Below, piece by piece: positions 45,470 through 57,259 of a stretch of 64,000 nt of DNA. Below the pieces are notes generated by a model, which saw nothing but the letters and a program-made list of their open reading frames with translations, was not told the DNA's origin and ran no database searches. Numbering within the stretch: position 1 is the first letter of the stretch; each line of letters starts with the position of its first letter. The position numbers and the translations under genes were made by a program. The DNA comes from Anadara kagoshimensis (Eukaryota > Mollusca > Bivalvia > Arcoida > Arcidae), in NCBI GenBank assembly GCA_021292105.1, contig CM037869.1, positions 2,017,001 to 2,081,000 on the forward strand, given 5' to 3'.

Positions 45470-46640
45470 GTAGCCATTTCGTATATTAACATTAGTTATT
45501 TCATATTTTTCGGAATACTATATGTCGTACATTCGCAATAGCTATTTCAAATATTCGAATTATGATTTCGAAAAATGGAATATTTATTTCAAATATTCGA
45601 AATAGTTATTTTCGTTTATTTTGATTAATTATTTTCTATTTTCGAAAAAGTATTTCAATTTTTCGGAGACTATTTTCTATATCCGCAAAAGTTATTTGGT
45701 ATATTCGCAATGGTTATTTTGGTTTATTATATAATTTATAAATTCCATCTTTATGATTGGATAAAACGGTAACACGTGACCATTGGATCTCACATCATAT
45801 ACCACGGATTTTCCGGTGAATATCAAATTCGGTGTACGTCATCGGTTTTTGTTGACGTTCTCCGTAAAATGATTAGAACGTCATCAATTAAGTGTACGCA
45901 AGTGATTGTGTTTTGTTATTTTTTTCATAGAACGTTGACGTTATGGCATTATCAATTAACAATGTAGTTTGTAATTGATTGTGTCTGGAATGCCATTTAT
46001 TTTTTCATAGAATCAGACTTAAAAAGTCACATTGATCTAACTAATGTGGGATAATTTTAGTGTGATCAACCAGGATGGGCAGGGAAATCTAACATCGGTA
46101 AAGTAGTTAGATTGCCTGGTCACAGGTTTGAGAAAACATTGTCAACCGAAGTGCCAAAGTGGCTAAATTATATAATAAAACAGTTATGGACTTTTTAGTG
46201 GTTGTATATGGTGTGATATTCACCGGAAAAATAAATATTGACCTCGGCTGTCGCCTCGATCAATATTTCTTTTTCCGGTGAATATCACACCATATACAAC
46301 CACTAAAAAGTCCATAATTGTATAATATTCACAATAGTTATATGGTGTTTTCTCAATAGTTATTTCGTATATTTGCAAAAGTTATTTGGTATATTCGTAA
46401 TAGTTAAATGGTGTTTTCACAATAGTTATTTGGTATATTCGCAATAGTTATTTCGTATATTGGCAATAGCTATTTGGTACACCATAGTTATTTGGTATAT
46501 TCGCAATAGTTATTTGGAATATACGCAGTAGTTATTTGGTATATTCGCAATATTGTTTAGTATATTTGTATATTCGCAATAGTTATTTCAGTGGTGTATA
46601 CGCAGTAGTTATTTGGTATATTCACAATAGTAATTCAGTA
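45470..46640. repeat. 22-bp-type tandem repeats surrounding a 134-bp palindrome
   Basis: Degenerate units of AGTTATTTGGTATATTCGCAAT occupy 45470-45725 and, about 14 times, 46325-46640. Between them lie unique sequence and the palindrome at 46184-46317. Confidence 0.7.
46184..46317. repeat. Near-perfect long palindrome (64-bp arms)
   Basis: Arms begin TTATGGACTTTTTAGTGG and end CCACTAAAAAGTCCATAA, with only a few mismatches and a loop of a few bases around CTGTCG. It looks like a foldback MITE. Part of the arm (TTTTCCGGTGAATATCA) also occurs at about 45808-45824. Confidence 0.85.
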
Positions 46641-46962
46641 CCATATCCTATCTTACTTGTATTATATTTTTCAAATCTAAAAATGTAATCCACTTACTTT
46701 AAAACTAAGAAAATATTTAAATTGTAATTTAATTTGTTTATTTATTTAACAGTAAATATTCCAAAATTATCCTAGCAGGGACCAAATTTTATTTATTTTT
46801 CGTTTTTGTCGTGATTATACGTTGTCCTCTAAAAGTGATCACTCTGTTTTCATCAAAGGCTAACCAACGAATCTCATTAAACAAAGTTATAAAATGACTT
46901 AGAATAAAAGATTCATAAGCGTAATTGAAATTGATTGGATTCAGCGAACATTTTGCGTCTTA

Positions 46963-47211
46963 TTACCGTACAATATTAGTTTTGTTAATCGAAGTTAATG
47001 GCAGGAGAACATTAAAAGCAGGAATAAAGGAAGTGGCCCACAGTCCCCCTGCTGCGCATGTCAGAATAAGGATTTCCCGTTCTTCATCATCCGCTGTTTG
47101 ATGAAGTTTCTGAAATGACGCTCGGCAGGTCTTAACGAAATTCCTCTGTATATTCACTGTTCCAAGACCGAAGTCGCGTGTATAATCTTCCGAGAAAATT
47201 GCTGAGTGCAC
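46963..47211 (-). CDS. Unknown small ORF, possible exon relic
   Basis: 82 codons with protein-like composition (TVNIQRNFVKTCRASFQKL, then ILTCAAGGLWATSFIPAFN, then a stop). GC content is higher than the surroundings. No splice partner or family is recognised. Confidence 0.2.
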   Translation of the reverse strand: MHSAIFSEDYTRDFGLGTVNIQRNFVKTCRASFQKLHQTADDEEREILILTCAAGGLWATSFIPAFNVLLPLTSINKTNIVR

Positions 47212-47319
47212 AGTTTGAATTTCAATCCAAAATTTCGTCTATTAAGTTGTCAATTAGAAACTTTCATTATATTGACCAATAAATGTAGTAGGTATTGGAA
47301 AACGTAATATTGTTAATGT

Positions 47320-47930
47320 AAAACTAAGTGGAATAATGATACAATTTTAACAAAATTACAAAGTGAAATAATGGTATAATTTTAACAAAATTATAAAGTT
47401 TTTCTATTGTTGTGTGGAAAAAGCAATTGAATGTCATCGTAAAAACAGACTGAAATAATGGAACATTTTTTTAAACAAAACAGTTTTTAACTGTTCTGTG
47501 GAAAGCATTTTTGTCAAAACAAAGTGAAATAATGTGTAATGTGTTTCTTCTTTCGTTTGGAAAGCTATACAGCGTCTCCGTCAAAACAACGTTAAATATT
47601 AATATTATTGTTGCTAAAATTTTTATCAGTTTTATATTGTTGTCAAAAATAAAGTGAAAAAATATAACAATTTTAACAAAAAAATTGTATTTGAAAGTTT
47701 TTTTCTCAGCTATACAATGTCATCGTCAAACAAGATTAAAGATTATTAAAATTTCAAGTAACAAAATTAAAAATTTGAAAGGTTTTTTTTTCAATTGTTG
47801 TTGGAAAGCAATTTAATGTTTTCATAAAAAATTTGAAACAATGTTACACTCTAACAAAAATTACACAATTGTTTTTAATTGTTGTATGAAAGGCAGCACA
47901 GTGTCTTCATACAAAAATTCTCTAATTTTG
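47320..47930. repeat. Degenerate tandem repeat of about 110-120 bp
   Basis: AAAGTGAAATAATG, TTTTAACAAAATTA and TTGT..GGAAAGC..TGTCATCGT motifs recur about six times in the same order. Confidence 0.55.
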
Positions 47931-48032
47931 GAGATTTTCGTATATGGAACCCAAATATTTAAATGTTACTTCCTTATAAATTCTTAATTTTATAACATCA
48001 ATACTTAGAGAAATCTTAAGTTTGTATTTTTC

Positions 48033-48422
48033 TTAGAGCAGTTGCATCTTAACCATATCTTGAAGATGCTCCTTGGTAATGTCAAGTGCATTCAAAGGCA
48101 GCACATTAGATCCATATAATTGACACATATTGCATGTTATTAGAAATTGTTTCTTCGACATTCTGTCATTGTATTTTCTCTGACATTTAAGACCAGACTG
48201 AACAAGTCGACGGATTTGTACCATAAAAAACAGATAAATGGACGGGCGGATTAAATGATAGTTAAAATAAGACGGATTTTCCAATTTATTTTTTTTAATT
48301 AAAAGTACTAAAAATTCGGACTTTTTATATGGAAATTGTACCAAAATCAAACAGTTAACAATAAAAAAGTACCTAAATGACAACCTTGCACGGTACCAAT
48401 CCGGACAAATACTAATTTTCAT
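48033..48422 (-). CDS. Unknown ORF, last part protein-like
   Basis: 129 codons. The last 60 or so (LVQSGLKCQRKYNDRMSKK, then FLITCNMCQLYGS, then DITKEHLQDMVKMQLL) look like a real exon end, while the first half is AT-rich low complexity. No acceptor site or partner exon is convincing. Confidence 0.22.
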   Translation of the reverse strand: MKISICPDWYRARLSFRYFFIVNCLILVQFPYKKSEFLVLLIKKNKLENPSYFNYHLIRPSIYLFFMVQIRRLVQSGLKCQRKYNDRMSKKQFLITCNMCQLYGSNVLPLNALDITKEHLQDMVKMQLL

Positions 48423-49720
48423 TGGTCAGCCCGAGAAACAAATACGAAGGTTTGTTGACTAACCTTTGGTTCAATAGCTTGGTTATCAATGTGTATGGCT
48501 TGAACACGTGTACATTTGTATATTCATGAACTAGGGATTGAGTAATTTCAGTCCAAATTGATTGAAAAGTTGGTAATGTGAATTTGCATTTTATGATAAA
48601 TTATTGTAAACACACACCAGACAAGCTTTATGGTGTCCTTATGTTAAACCAAACCAAAATATGCTTTAAAAATTATAGTATCCTTTATGCATTGAATTAA
48701 ACCATGATTTTATGTCACAGGGGTTGAAGAAGATAGGGTGGGGCGAGACCACAGATTTAATAAACGGATATGTAATTATGCGCCGATAGACTTTTTAAGT
48801 CAATGGTTTCTGGAAGAGATATCGGTTAACCATTACCAATACCTCGTCCCCATACGAAAGAATGTATTTATCATTTTTGCACATGTTTAATTTTCAATAA
48901 CTTGTACATCTATCAATGTAACAAGCGTCAACATCGCTGTTAAACCATTGTCTTATAACACCGAATTACGAATTATGTAAGCGGTGCAGAGCCTAATTAT
49001 AGAAGTTATTTTATAATAAAAGCACACGTTTAGCCATCTTGGCTAAAACCGATTTATTTCTGGAGGAAACTTGGTCATAATCGCACATGTTTGACACGTC
49101 AATTGCGAAGTATAAGAAATAATTAGTCCTTTAACGGTTTCTCGCTATCTTGTCATTTCCTTCCCCGTGGCGGTCGTGGATTGAAATATGAACGGTGTCA
49201 TCGGTTAGGAAATTACAAGCCTAGCTACTAATTTACTAGCTTGTTCCGCGTCTTCTACTAGAATTATACTACTAAATTATGAATTAAATAATCTGTTTCT
49301 CCAACATGATAATAGAGCCGGTAAATATGATCATTATACGCTGTTAAATATTGATAAACCTGGGGGTAATTCCGTGAAGAAAAGGAAAATATCTTAATGA
49401 TGATGTATGTTTCTCTGTAATTCTAGAGGCGAAACTGGAGAAACTAACTGTTCCATTCTAAATCAATATGGAATTATGGTATCGGCATGATTTTACTTTG
49501 TGTTTTGTCAAGCCTTCTTTTGTCAATTAAAACGAGAAAGATTGATTTTTTATAATCCACTTGATGTAAAAAAGCTTTTTTAAATATATATATATTGTAA
49601 GATACCGTATATATAACAATTTCAGTTTAAAAAGCTAATGTTCAATTTTTGCGATTTGAAAATCGGATGAACAGATCTAGAGGTAATATTTTATTTACTT
49701 CCCTGTTTGAAATTCGCGTG
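48423..49720. other. Intergenic, nothing recognised
   Basis: AT-rich. No coding block or repeat is supported. Confidence 0.35.
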
Positions 49721-49724
49721 TTAT

Positions 49725-49780
49725 TTTAGTTTTGGAATTGTGATTTGGACACGGATTAGTGTTTGGTTTGAATTCGTGTA
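49725..49780 (+). repeat. Short Penelope-like 3' terminus
   Basis: TTTTGGAATTGTGATTTGGACACGG and TTAGTG-type end (first 20 bases diagnostic) match only the final part of the family. Confidence 0.35.
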
Positions 49781-50210
49781 CATCAAATCTAATCTCATCA
49801 ATTGTATATTTATCACAGGGATGCTTTGATACTCTATAAAAAGTAGAAACGTACAAATGAGTACTGACCTCCGAAGCCTGGATTTTTACAATCATTCGTC
49901 TGGTTGATTTTGTAACGTATTGTAACACACTTTGGCTAAATATTTTGTCCCATTTCAACAACATAATTTATATTAATTCGGCATTGCTTAAAGATTGATT
50001 TTGAAAGCTTTTTCTGATGGCATAACGTGCTTAATATTTTTTCTTCTAAGCACAAGTACATATACTATGCATTGTAATGTCAAATGTTAGCTCATTAATG
50101 ACTATCTATGATAATATGAGTTATTAGGTAAAACAAAAAATCATTAGAATATTGAATTTTCTAATTACCTCTAATTTAAAAAAACGTTTTTATTTCTAAT
50201 TACAGATTAC

Positions 50211-50295
50211 ATTTTTGGTTTGAAGTTCTGTGGACACAACGGTTTGCAATATACATGTATATTTTTGGTTTGAAGTTCTGTGGACACAACGGTTA
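50211..50295 (+). repeat. Two-copy direct repeat of about 40 bp
   Basis: TTTTTGGTTTGAAGTTCTGT followed by GGACACAACGGTT occurs twice, about 53 bases apart. Confidence 0.8.
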
Positions 50296-51359
50296 TATTT
50301 TGCACATTCGTTATTTTATGTCGCAAGTAATGTAAATGTAAAATTAAGAACAAGATGTGAGTTAGAGGTATTTAGTGAGGAGAAAACTAAGAATTCCTTC
50401 CCAACAAAATAATTATATACTGTTATATTGAGTCACGTGTGGAATTCTGAAATTTTTATTAAGAATATTGCAGTAAGTTTGCATACACCATGCAGATGCA
50501 TAACATAGGTGATAATTTTATACACGGCAGTATTTTTCCGTTTTGATGCACGACCGGGGAGACAAGACAATTACAGGCCCCGGATGGAAGGCTCGTGATA
50601 AAGTTACAGGAGAACGCTTCATGCAAATAAATAATTATCATGTGCTGCAATGTCAGCACGTGCATGAAAACGGAACTATTAATATTTAAACAGCTTTACA
50701 GTGGTCACGTGCATGTTGTATGCAGGCATGAAAATTATTTTCAATATTTTTTCAGTGACACATTTTGTATGAAGGTGTTTGTAAGAGCACGTGTATGTCA
50801 GACATATTTATGTGTATACGTTTGTGTAACGCAAAAGATAGTTTTTACACAGAAAAACACAACTATTATTCGTCAATACCGACGTCAATTACACTCGATG
50901 TATTTTCTCTCTAAAAGTATTTATATTATGATCTATTTGTTGACTTATTCACTACCATTTTCTTACTCTGTATATGTAGCTTTTGTGTATTTATCTAAAA
51001 TCGAATTAATTTCATGCAATATGTTATACCCAACGCAATGATAGATTTCAAAGTGTAAATCGCCATTTTCAGTAAGGTTATTAGGTCATGCTTCCTGGAC
51101 ATCTGATCCATGGCCAGTTGTTCAAAGAACAGTTTGCTTAACCAAATGGTTAAATAGTTAGGGAGATTGGAAAATATTATAAAATGTTTTTTTTAATTCG
51201 TTTATTTTTGTATTTTTTATTTTTGCTACACATTAATCGTTTCTTTTTATATAAGCAATTTTATGCATTAATTTTGGAACACAATTTTTGAAAAATAATT
51301 GAAATAAAGGATACTACTGATTCCTCAAGTTCTGCTTCATGGTTAGACTTATACATCAA
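50296..51359. other. Intergenic, nothing recognised
   Basis: Contains a 133-codon ORF (50640-51041, plus) of low-complexity composition that is not accepted as a gene. Confidence 0.35.
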
Positions 51360-51880
51360 TTATGGTGCACACGGAATGCTGCATTTGAAACTTTATAACA
51401 AACGTGATAACTTCAATTTTTCTTTTGTCAACTTTCCTTTTTCTATGCAGCAATATACCTGCTTCTCCTGCTTATGGTGTATTTGTTTCCCAATCAATAC
51501 GCTCTGGTAGAGCTTGTTCCAACTACGGGGTTTTTGTACAACGAAGCAGGCTGCTTGCAAATAAATTGTTGACTCGGGAAGCTTATTAAGGCCCTCAAAA
51601 GTTTTATGGTCGTCATCACAGTATTGTTGATAAGTCTGATGTCTCTGTGTCCAGGATTGCTCTGGATATCTTTGATTTCCCATAGTTCCATGTTTCTTTT
51701 ACACAATTTTGATTACATACGTGGTGGGTGTAGCTAGCTAAACAAGAGCTTACCCTCCCGGAGCACCCGGCCGCGTTACCTGGTGGAAGTTCACGTGTTA
51801 ACCTAAAATGCCAGTTTCCAAGTTTTTACTTCTTCCATATCTTGATTGTGAAATGTATTAGTATGCTTGTTTTGATTTCT
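51360..51880 (+). pseudogene. 5'-truncated Penelope-like copy (RT C-terminus plus 3' end)
   Basis: Encodes HLKLYNKRDNFNFSF, SNIPASPAYGVFVSQSIRSG, FVQRSRLLANKLL in frames broken by small deletions, then the stop region GGTGTAGCTAGCTAAAC and the conserved 3' hairpin. Compare 57458-58129. Confidence 0.75.
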
Positions 51881-51929
51881 TGTATTAAACTCTGGTCGAG
51901 GAGACCAAATGTAATTATAGGACTATAAT

Positions 51930-52330
51930 TACCATTGCTATTGTGACGTCACTCCTTTCAATCGTAAGCCAATACACGTGACGTCATTGATCGGCTGTTC
52001 CAGCGATTGAAAATGAATTTCGTAAAATGGCAGTGAATGTCGTAAAATGGCAGTCTTAACATTATTTAAGGATTAAAAAATTAAACATTATTTTTAAAAA
52101 ATGCAAAAATAAATATAACCATTGAACTGTTTAGAAATGGCGTTTACAATGCTATAACTCCCATTGCAATGCAAAGCAAACTAATCGAAACGCGCTAGCG
52201 CACGTTATTCAGTTTGCTTTATATTGAAATAGCAATTTACGCGAAAATTAATTGGCACGAAAATTTCCAGATTAAACAGTAGATATTATGTTATTCTGTA
52301 TTCTTCATTTGTAATTTATTGTTACGCGTT
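51930..52330. repeat. Repeat-like segment with paired TGACGTCA and inverted arms
   Basis: TGACGTCA at 51944-51951 and 51979-51986. AAAGCAAACT...AGTTTGCTTT inverted arms lie around 52185-52225. The part at 52120-52175 resembles 8430-8500. It sits between two Penelope-like fragments. Confidence 0.4.
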
Positions 52331-52364
52331 GTCAATATTTTTATTATTTAAATTTCAATTACTG

Positions 52365-52625
52365 ATTATTGTTGATAAGTTTGATGTCTCTGTGTCCAGG
52401 ATTTCTCTGGATATATTTGATGTCCCATAGTTCCATGTCCCTTTCACACAATTTTGATTACACACGTGGCGAGTGTAGCTAGCTAAACAGGAGGTGCTTA
52501 TCCTTCCAGAGCACCGGCCTCACTTCCCTGGTGGAAGTTCACGTGTCTAACCTAACTTGTTAGTTCCAAAGTTTTGAACTTTGCTTCTGGATTGTGATTC
52601 GGACATTGATTAGTATGTTTGTTTA
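52365..52625 (+). mobile_element. Penelope-like 3' fragment
   Basis: Begins in the RT tail (GTTGATAAGTTTGATGTCTC), then GTGTAGCTAGCTAAACAGG, TTCCAGAGCACCGGCC and the GGACATTGATTAGTATG end. Confidence 0.75.
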
Positions 52626-54282
52626 AAATCCATTTTAAGATGTATCCAAATGCATGTATGACTATTATATACCAAGATTGGGAAGTTTTATGTAACAAAT
52701 TGAAGTACCTATATATTGGTTTGGGCTCCGATCCAGAATGTATTATAACCAATATAAAACTTTGTGTGAAATATACCCGCTTTACACTTTATAATAAACC
52801 AATTAATGTCTCAGAGTTATGACTTAAAGTAAGTAGAAAATCCCTGACTGAGAGATATGGAATTGAACATTAAATTTACTACCAAAATGTGTTTAAAATG
52901 AAAGCACAGCAAAACTCACTGAGAGACATGGAATTGAACATTATATTTACCAACAAAATGTGTTTAAAATGAGAACACGGCAAATCATACACTGCAGGTG
53001 AATAATTCGTGACAAGATCACCCTCGAACTTTGGTGTTTGAACAATCTCAATATTGAGTATAACTGTCTTATTGCAGTCATCACAGATGATCTCAAACTA
53101 ATTTTACTCTTGTCTTGTCTGCCTGATATCAATTTTTACCAATTAAAAAACGCATAGCTTGAGTTAAGATTATATATAAGAAATACGTATCCATGTGATT
53201 ACAGACTACAATATGTTTATTGGAACCCTTTCATCCTTATGATTAGATATGACAAAAATCCGTCTGTCCGAAGACCACCTACCGGTATATTTATGAATTA
53301 TTTCTGTGTCTACACAGTTGGATTTGAATAACGTGTATTTTACACAACATAATATTAGAATTTTCATCAATACCCCCAAAAAGATAATTAGCAGTAGAAT
53401 TAAGTCGTGTCCGTATCAATTAGTAACTAAATGACGCAGATAATTCAATTTTTAGTAAAACTATGTTCATTTCCAAAAAACACGTGTATTTCGTCACAGG
53501 AAATACAAATTAACTTCATTTTCTCAATTATAAGTTAAATATTTTTTGCTGAAAATTATGATTTTATAATATTTTAAGTAGTTTTAAGGAAACAGGAAAT
53601 GGAAAATGTCTGTTATTTATCGGCCCCTCCCTCCCGGTTAATTACTATCCTGGGTGCTTCTGTAATTCGTGTCATTTTACGCAACAATATAAAAATGTCC
53701 ATAAGGAACCCTGCATCTCGAGTTCTTCGAATTGTCATGCGCAAATTTTGGATTTTTTTCTTTCAAGAATTTTACACACGACGGAATGTGTATGTGATTT
53801 TTTTACATAATTTTGAATGAATTTTTATAATATCGTCATAATATACCTTTTTTTTTTAAAAAATCATTTAATACATTAAATAAAATTGTATATGGATATA
53901 TCCATTCTGATCATTGAAAACTTGTATGGTATAAATAGAAACATCATGCAAATTAAGGATGTGTCTCTTGTTCATATAATAACATGTATAAACAATAAAT
54001 TGAAATGTTGGCAAGACGACAAACAATTACCATATACATGAACATCGAAAGGTATAAAACACAGGCGTATGGGTAGTGACTCCGAATCAAATTCTATTCG
54101 AACAGATTCTAATACGAGGGATCCTAATACGAGGAAAAATGGTGGATTTTCCGAACTCTGTGCATATTATAATTCATTATGATATTCTGTGTATGGTAGG
54201 GAAATCTTAGCCGAGGCTTTAACATTTCATTCAGAGACAATGTTTCTATTTCAATGCCAATGTTTGGCTTCAAATATGATTT
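52626..54282. other. AT-rich intergenic stretch
   Basis: No convincing gene or element. A CTGAGAGA-TATGGAATTGAACATT motif is duplicated near 52850 and 52920. Confidence 0.35.
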
Positions 54283-54400
54283 CACGTGCTACTTTTGAAC
54301 TTTTATGAAATCATACATTCAAAAGTAGCACATGGCAATTAATTGTTATGGGCTACTTTTAAATGTATTATTTCGTAAAAAGTCAAAAGTAGCACGCGAC
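54283..54400. repeat. Two adjacent palindromes, MITE-like
   Basis: CACGTGCTACTTTTGAA (54283-54299) pairs with TTCAAAAGTAGCACATG (54318-54334). A second pair, GCTACTTTTAAAT / TCAAAAGTAGC, spans 54352-54399. Confidence 0.65.
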
Positions 54401-55499
54401 AAAACTAACTTTGTTATTCCAACACAAAACCCTGTCTCACGTGAGTAGATATGGAAGAAACGACCGTTTTTGTGCAAATGAAACAATTTTGGACATCAAT
54501 ACTAATTTTTTCTCGCCATCCAGTAAGACATGACAATTAATATTGTTTTGTAGCACGATACCTATGTGTTACAATAAAGCTTGTCAATATCATGTGTTGA
54601 TATCGAATAAACTAAGAACTGCAATTACTTGTTGGTTTGTTTTGAAATGTTTTGGACACACAATGTAATTGTTTTTGGGTTTTTTGTTGTTGTTATGCTA
54701 ACGCTGGTTTAGCAATGACCTTATAAATTTGTGGTTGTAAGCTTTATTTATATGTCAATGTCCTTTGTTGTTGGTTTTTTATGCTAAATATACAAGTAGT
54801 TGTCTTTCGCTGCTACTGTTTTTGAAATGTTGTTGTTGTTGTCGCCGCTCTGTGTCATTTCGCTTTTCTGTAGTAATGTTTTTTTTTAATTTTCTGAATA
54901 AAATATATCAAAAATACCATATGAAATTTCATTTTGCTTAAATTAAAGAGGCTCCTAATATTTTTGTTGTCGTTTTCAATGTTGTTTTTGTCCTTTTAAA
55001 ATTTTAGACAAATGAATACAATACTGATTGTTGTGGAACAAAACATATTTGAAGACTGGTAGTCTCAAAGCAAAGAAGCCTTGATTTTAAAAATTATCAT
55101 AATTACAAAAACAATCCTTTTCCGAAGGTACTAAAAATATTTTTAAATCCCAACAAACCTATATTTGGAAATATTGGAAAAAGCAATCATTCATACTGTC
55201 ATTTCATAAATGTTTGAAGTTTCTGGATGAATTATTTAAAAATTTATAACGAATGAAATATAAAAAAAATGATAATAAATAAAATATGACGTTCCATAAG
55301 TGGATAAAGGGCTCTTAAACAATCTAACCAAAAATGCAGAAAACAGCTAATAAAGAAAATTAAATATATATATTGTCTACTACGGAAATTTGTGTTTGTT
55401 TACAATTTTTCCACAACTACCAGAATGATTTCACCTTTATTATTTTTTTTTTGCATAATCCAATGTTGGTGCTTCTAAAATTTAACAAAAGTGGATATT

Positions 55500-55770
55500 C
55501 TCAATATATTAAGTTTTTTTAATGTAGTTTATGATTATATTCAAATATACCATTTTTAAAAATGAAGTTTATGGTTAAATTCAAATATACCATGTTTTGA
55601 ATGTATTTTATTATTAAATTCAAATATACCATTTTTGAATGTGGTTTATAATTGAAATCAAATATCCATTTTTTTAATGTAGTCTATGATTAAATTAAAA
55701 AATGGTATGTGACATAAGGACCATTTTTGATTAGGGATGATCACATTCAAAAAAATTATAATATGACAAC
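55500..55770. repeat. 50-bp tandem repeat ending in a palindromic element
   Basis: CAAATATACCATTTTTGAAT and GTTTATGATTAAATT recur about five times, followed by AAAAATGGTATGTGACATAA, related to the palindromic family at 59105. Confidence 0.65.
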
Positions 55771-56544
55771 TCAACAAGTACAGAATGTGTTGTAAGTTCA
55801 CTGGTAAGCTATGGTACCTGTATATGAAGTCAATGCTGGGGTAAGTTAAACATATTTCCACTGGTGGTCCCAAATAAATACAACGTCTAAAAACTTTAAT
55901 TACGATGTTTTTCTGATTATTTTCATTATACGTTATCAGTTTTCTGGGATGAACAGTCTCTGATTTAGGAGTAAGTTACCATCAAGTTATAGCTATTAAC
56001 TAATACCCTAATCTTACTAATGTATAAAGATTAACATGTTAATGTCAGAACACTATTTCAACTTTTGATATAGATTTTCACGATATATGAAATTTTATCA
56101 CATAAATTCATTTTCTCCCCATTTTGAGGAGAGAATCAGCGGGAAGATGTTAATCCCGGCATGAGACTTCTGAGAAGGCGCCATTGTATATTTTATGCCA
56201 AGATTAAAAAGTACGATTCCTATATGTGTGTATATTATACTCTTGTAGTGAGTGTAGGTATTGTAATCTCTCTAAACTTGTAGATTTTCGTGAATGACAT
56301 TTTTAACGTGCCTGGTTTTTTTAAAAACATTATTTTTCACACTTCTGACGTCATAAAAATGTATATTTTGACAAAGGGGTGTAAGGTTGCATTAAAAACA
56401 ACGAAATATATATGTCGGACTACTGGTGAAAATGTGTAGAAATGACAATATAGATCAAAATGGCATAAATCGCGTTTCCATGTTTGTTTTTGATTTTGTA
56501 TCTGTAAAAATTACCATGGATATAGTTTCATGTTTATTTCATTC

Positions 56545-56735
56545 TTAATTATATTTTCACGCGTTACGGGTGTGTATCTAGCTAATCAGGAGGTGCTTGC
56601 TCTTCCTGAACACACAGTCTCACTTCCCTGGCGGAAGCTCACGCGTTTAACTTAAAATTAGTTTGTCAGTTTCACAGTTTTTACTTTGCTTTTGGATTAT
56701 GATCTAGACATGGATTGGTATGTGTGTTTTTGATT
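56545..56735 (+). mobile_element. Penelope-like 3'-end fragment
   Basis: GTATCTAGCTAATCAGGAGG, a degenerate hairpin region (TTCCTGAACACACAG) and the CTAGACATGGATTGGTATG end. Confidence 0.65.
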
Positions 56736-57259
56736 CTGTTTCTTCTGAAAATGTCGTCATCTTCGTCCATATTTGTGCACACTTTTTTAAACGTCTTTTG
56801 TCTAATGAGACATAAAGATCAGACAAAACGAACAATAGAAAGGCATTAATTTACGGGTGTATTTTCCGACAATTAAATAAACATTTTAACTTTTGCAGTT
56901 TCGTCGTTTTAAATCGCACCACAGCCCGTTACACTTATAAAAAACCATTCAAAAGTAAAGTATATCATTTATGTTAAAAAATGAAACATTTTTAATTGTT
57001 ATTGTCAATTCTAATGTGGACATTAAAGAAGTTTGAACAAAATTAGTCATGTTCTATGGTTCTAGAATAACATATTTCGATATTTATTATATTCATGCAT
57101 ATCTCAAATAAAACTATCCAGATTTCATATTTGCCCCCTGTGACCTCAGACTGTTGCGAAGTTGCATTTATTGACGGAATGCCACTTAAAAAGCTGTTGA
57201 CATTTCCAGTTAGGTGTGTGGTTGTTTTGTCACTTTTTTGGCATGTCAAGTTTATTAAA

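Noticed and set aside
50640-51041. 133-codon plus-strand ORF
   Set aside because: Low-complexity, Cys/Tyr-rich random translation with no homology sense and no splice context.
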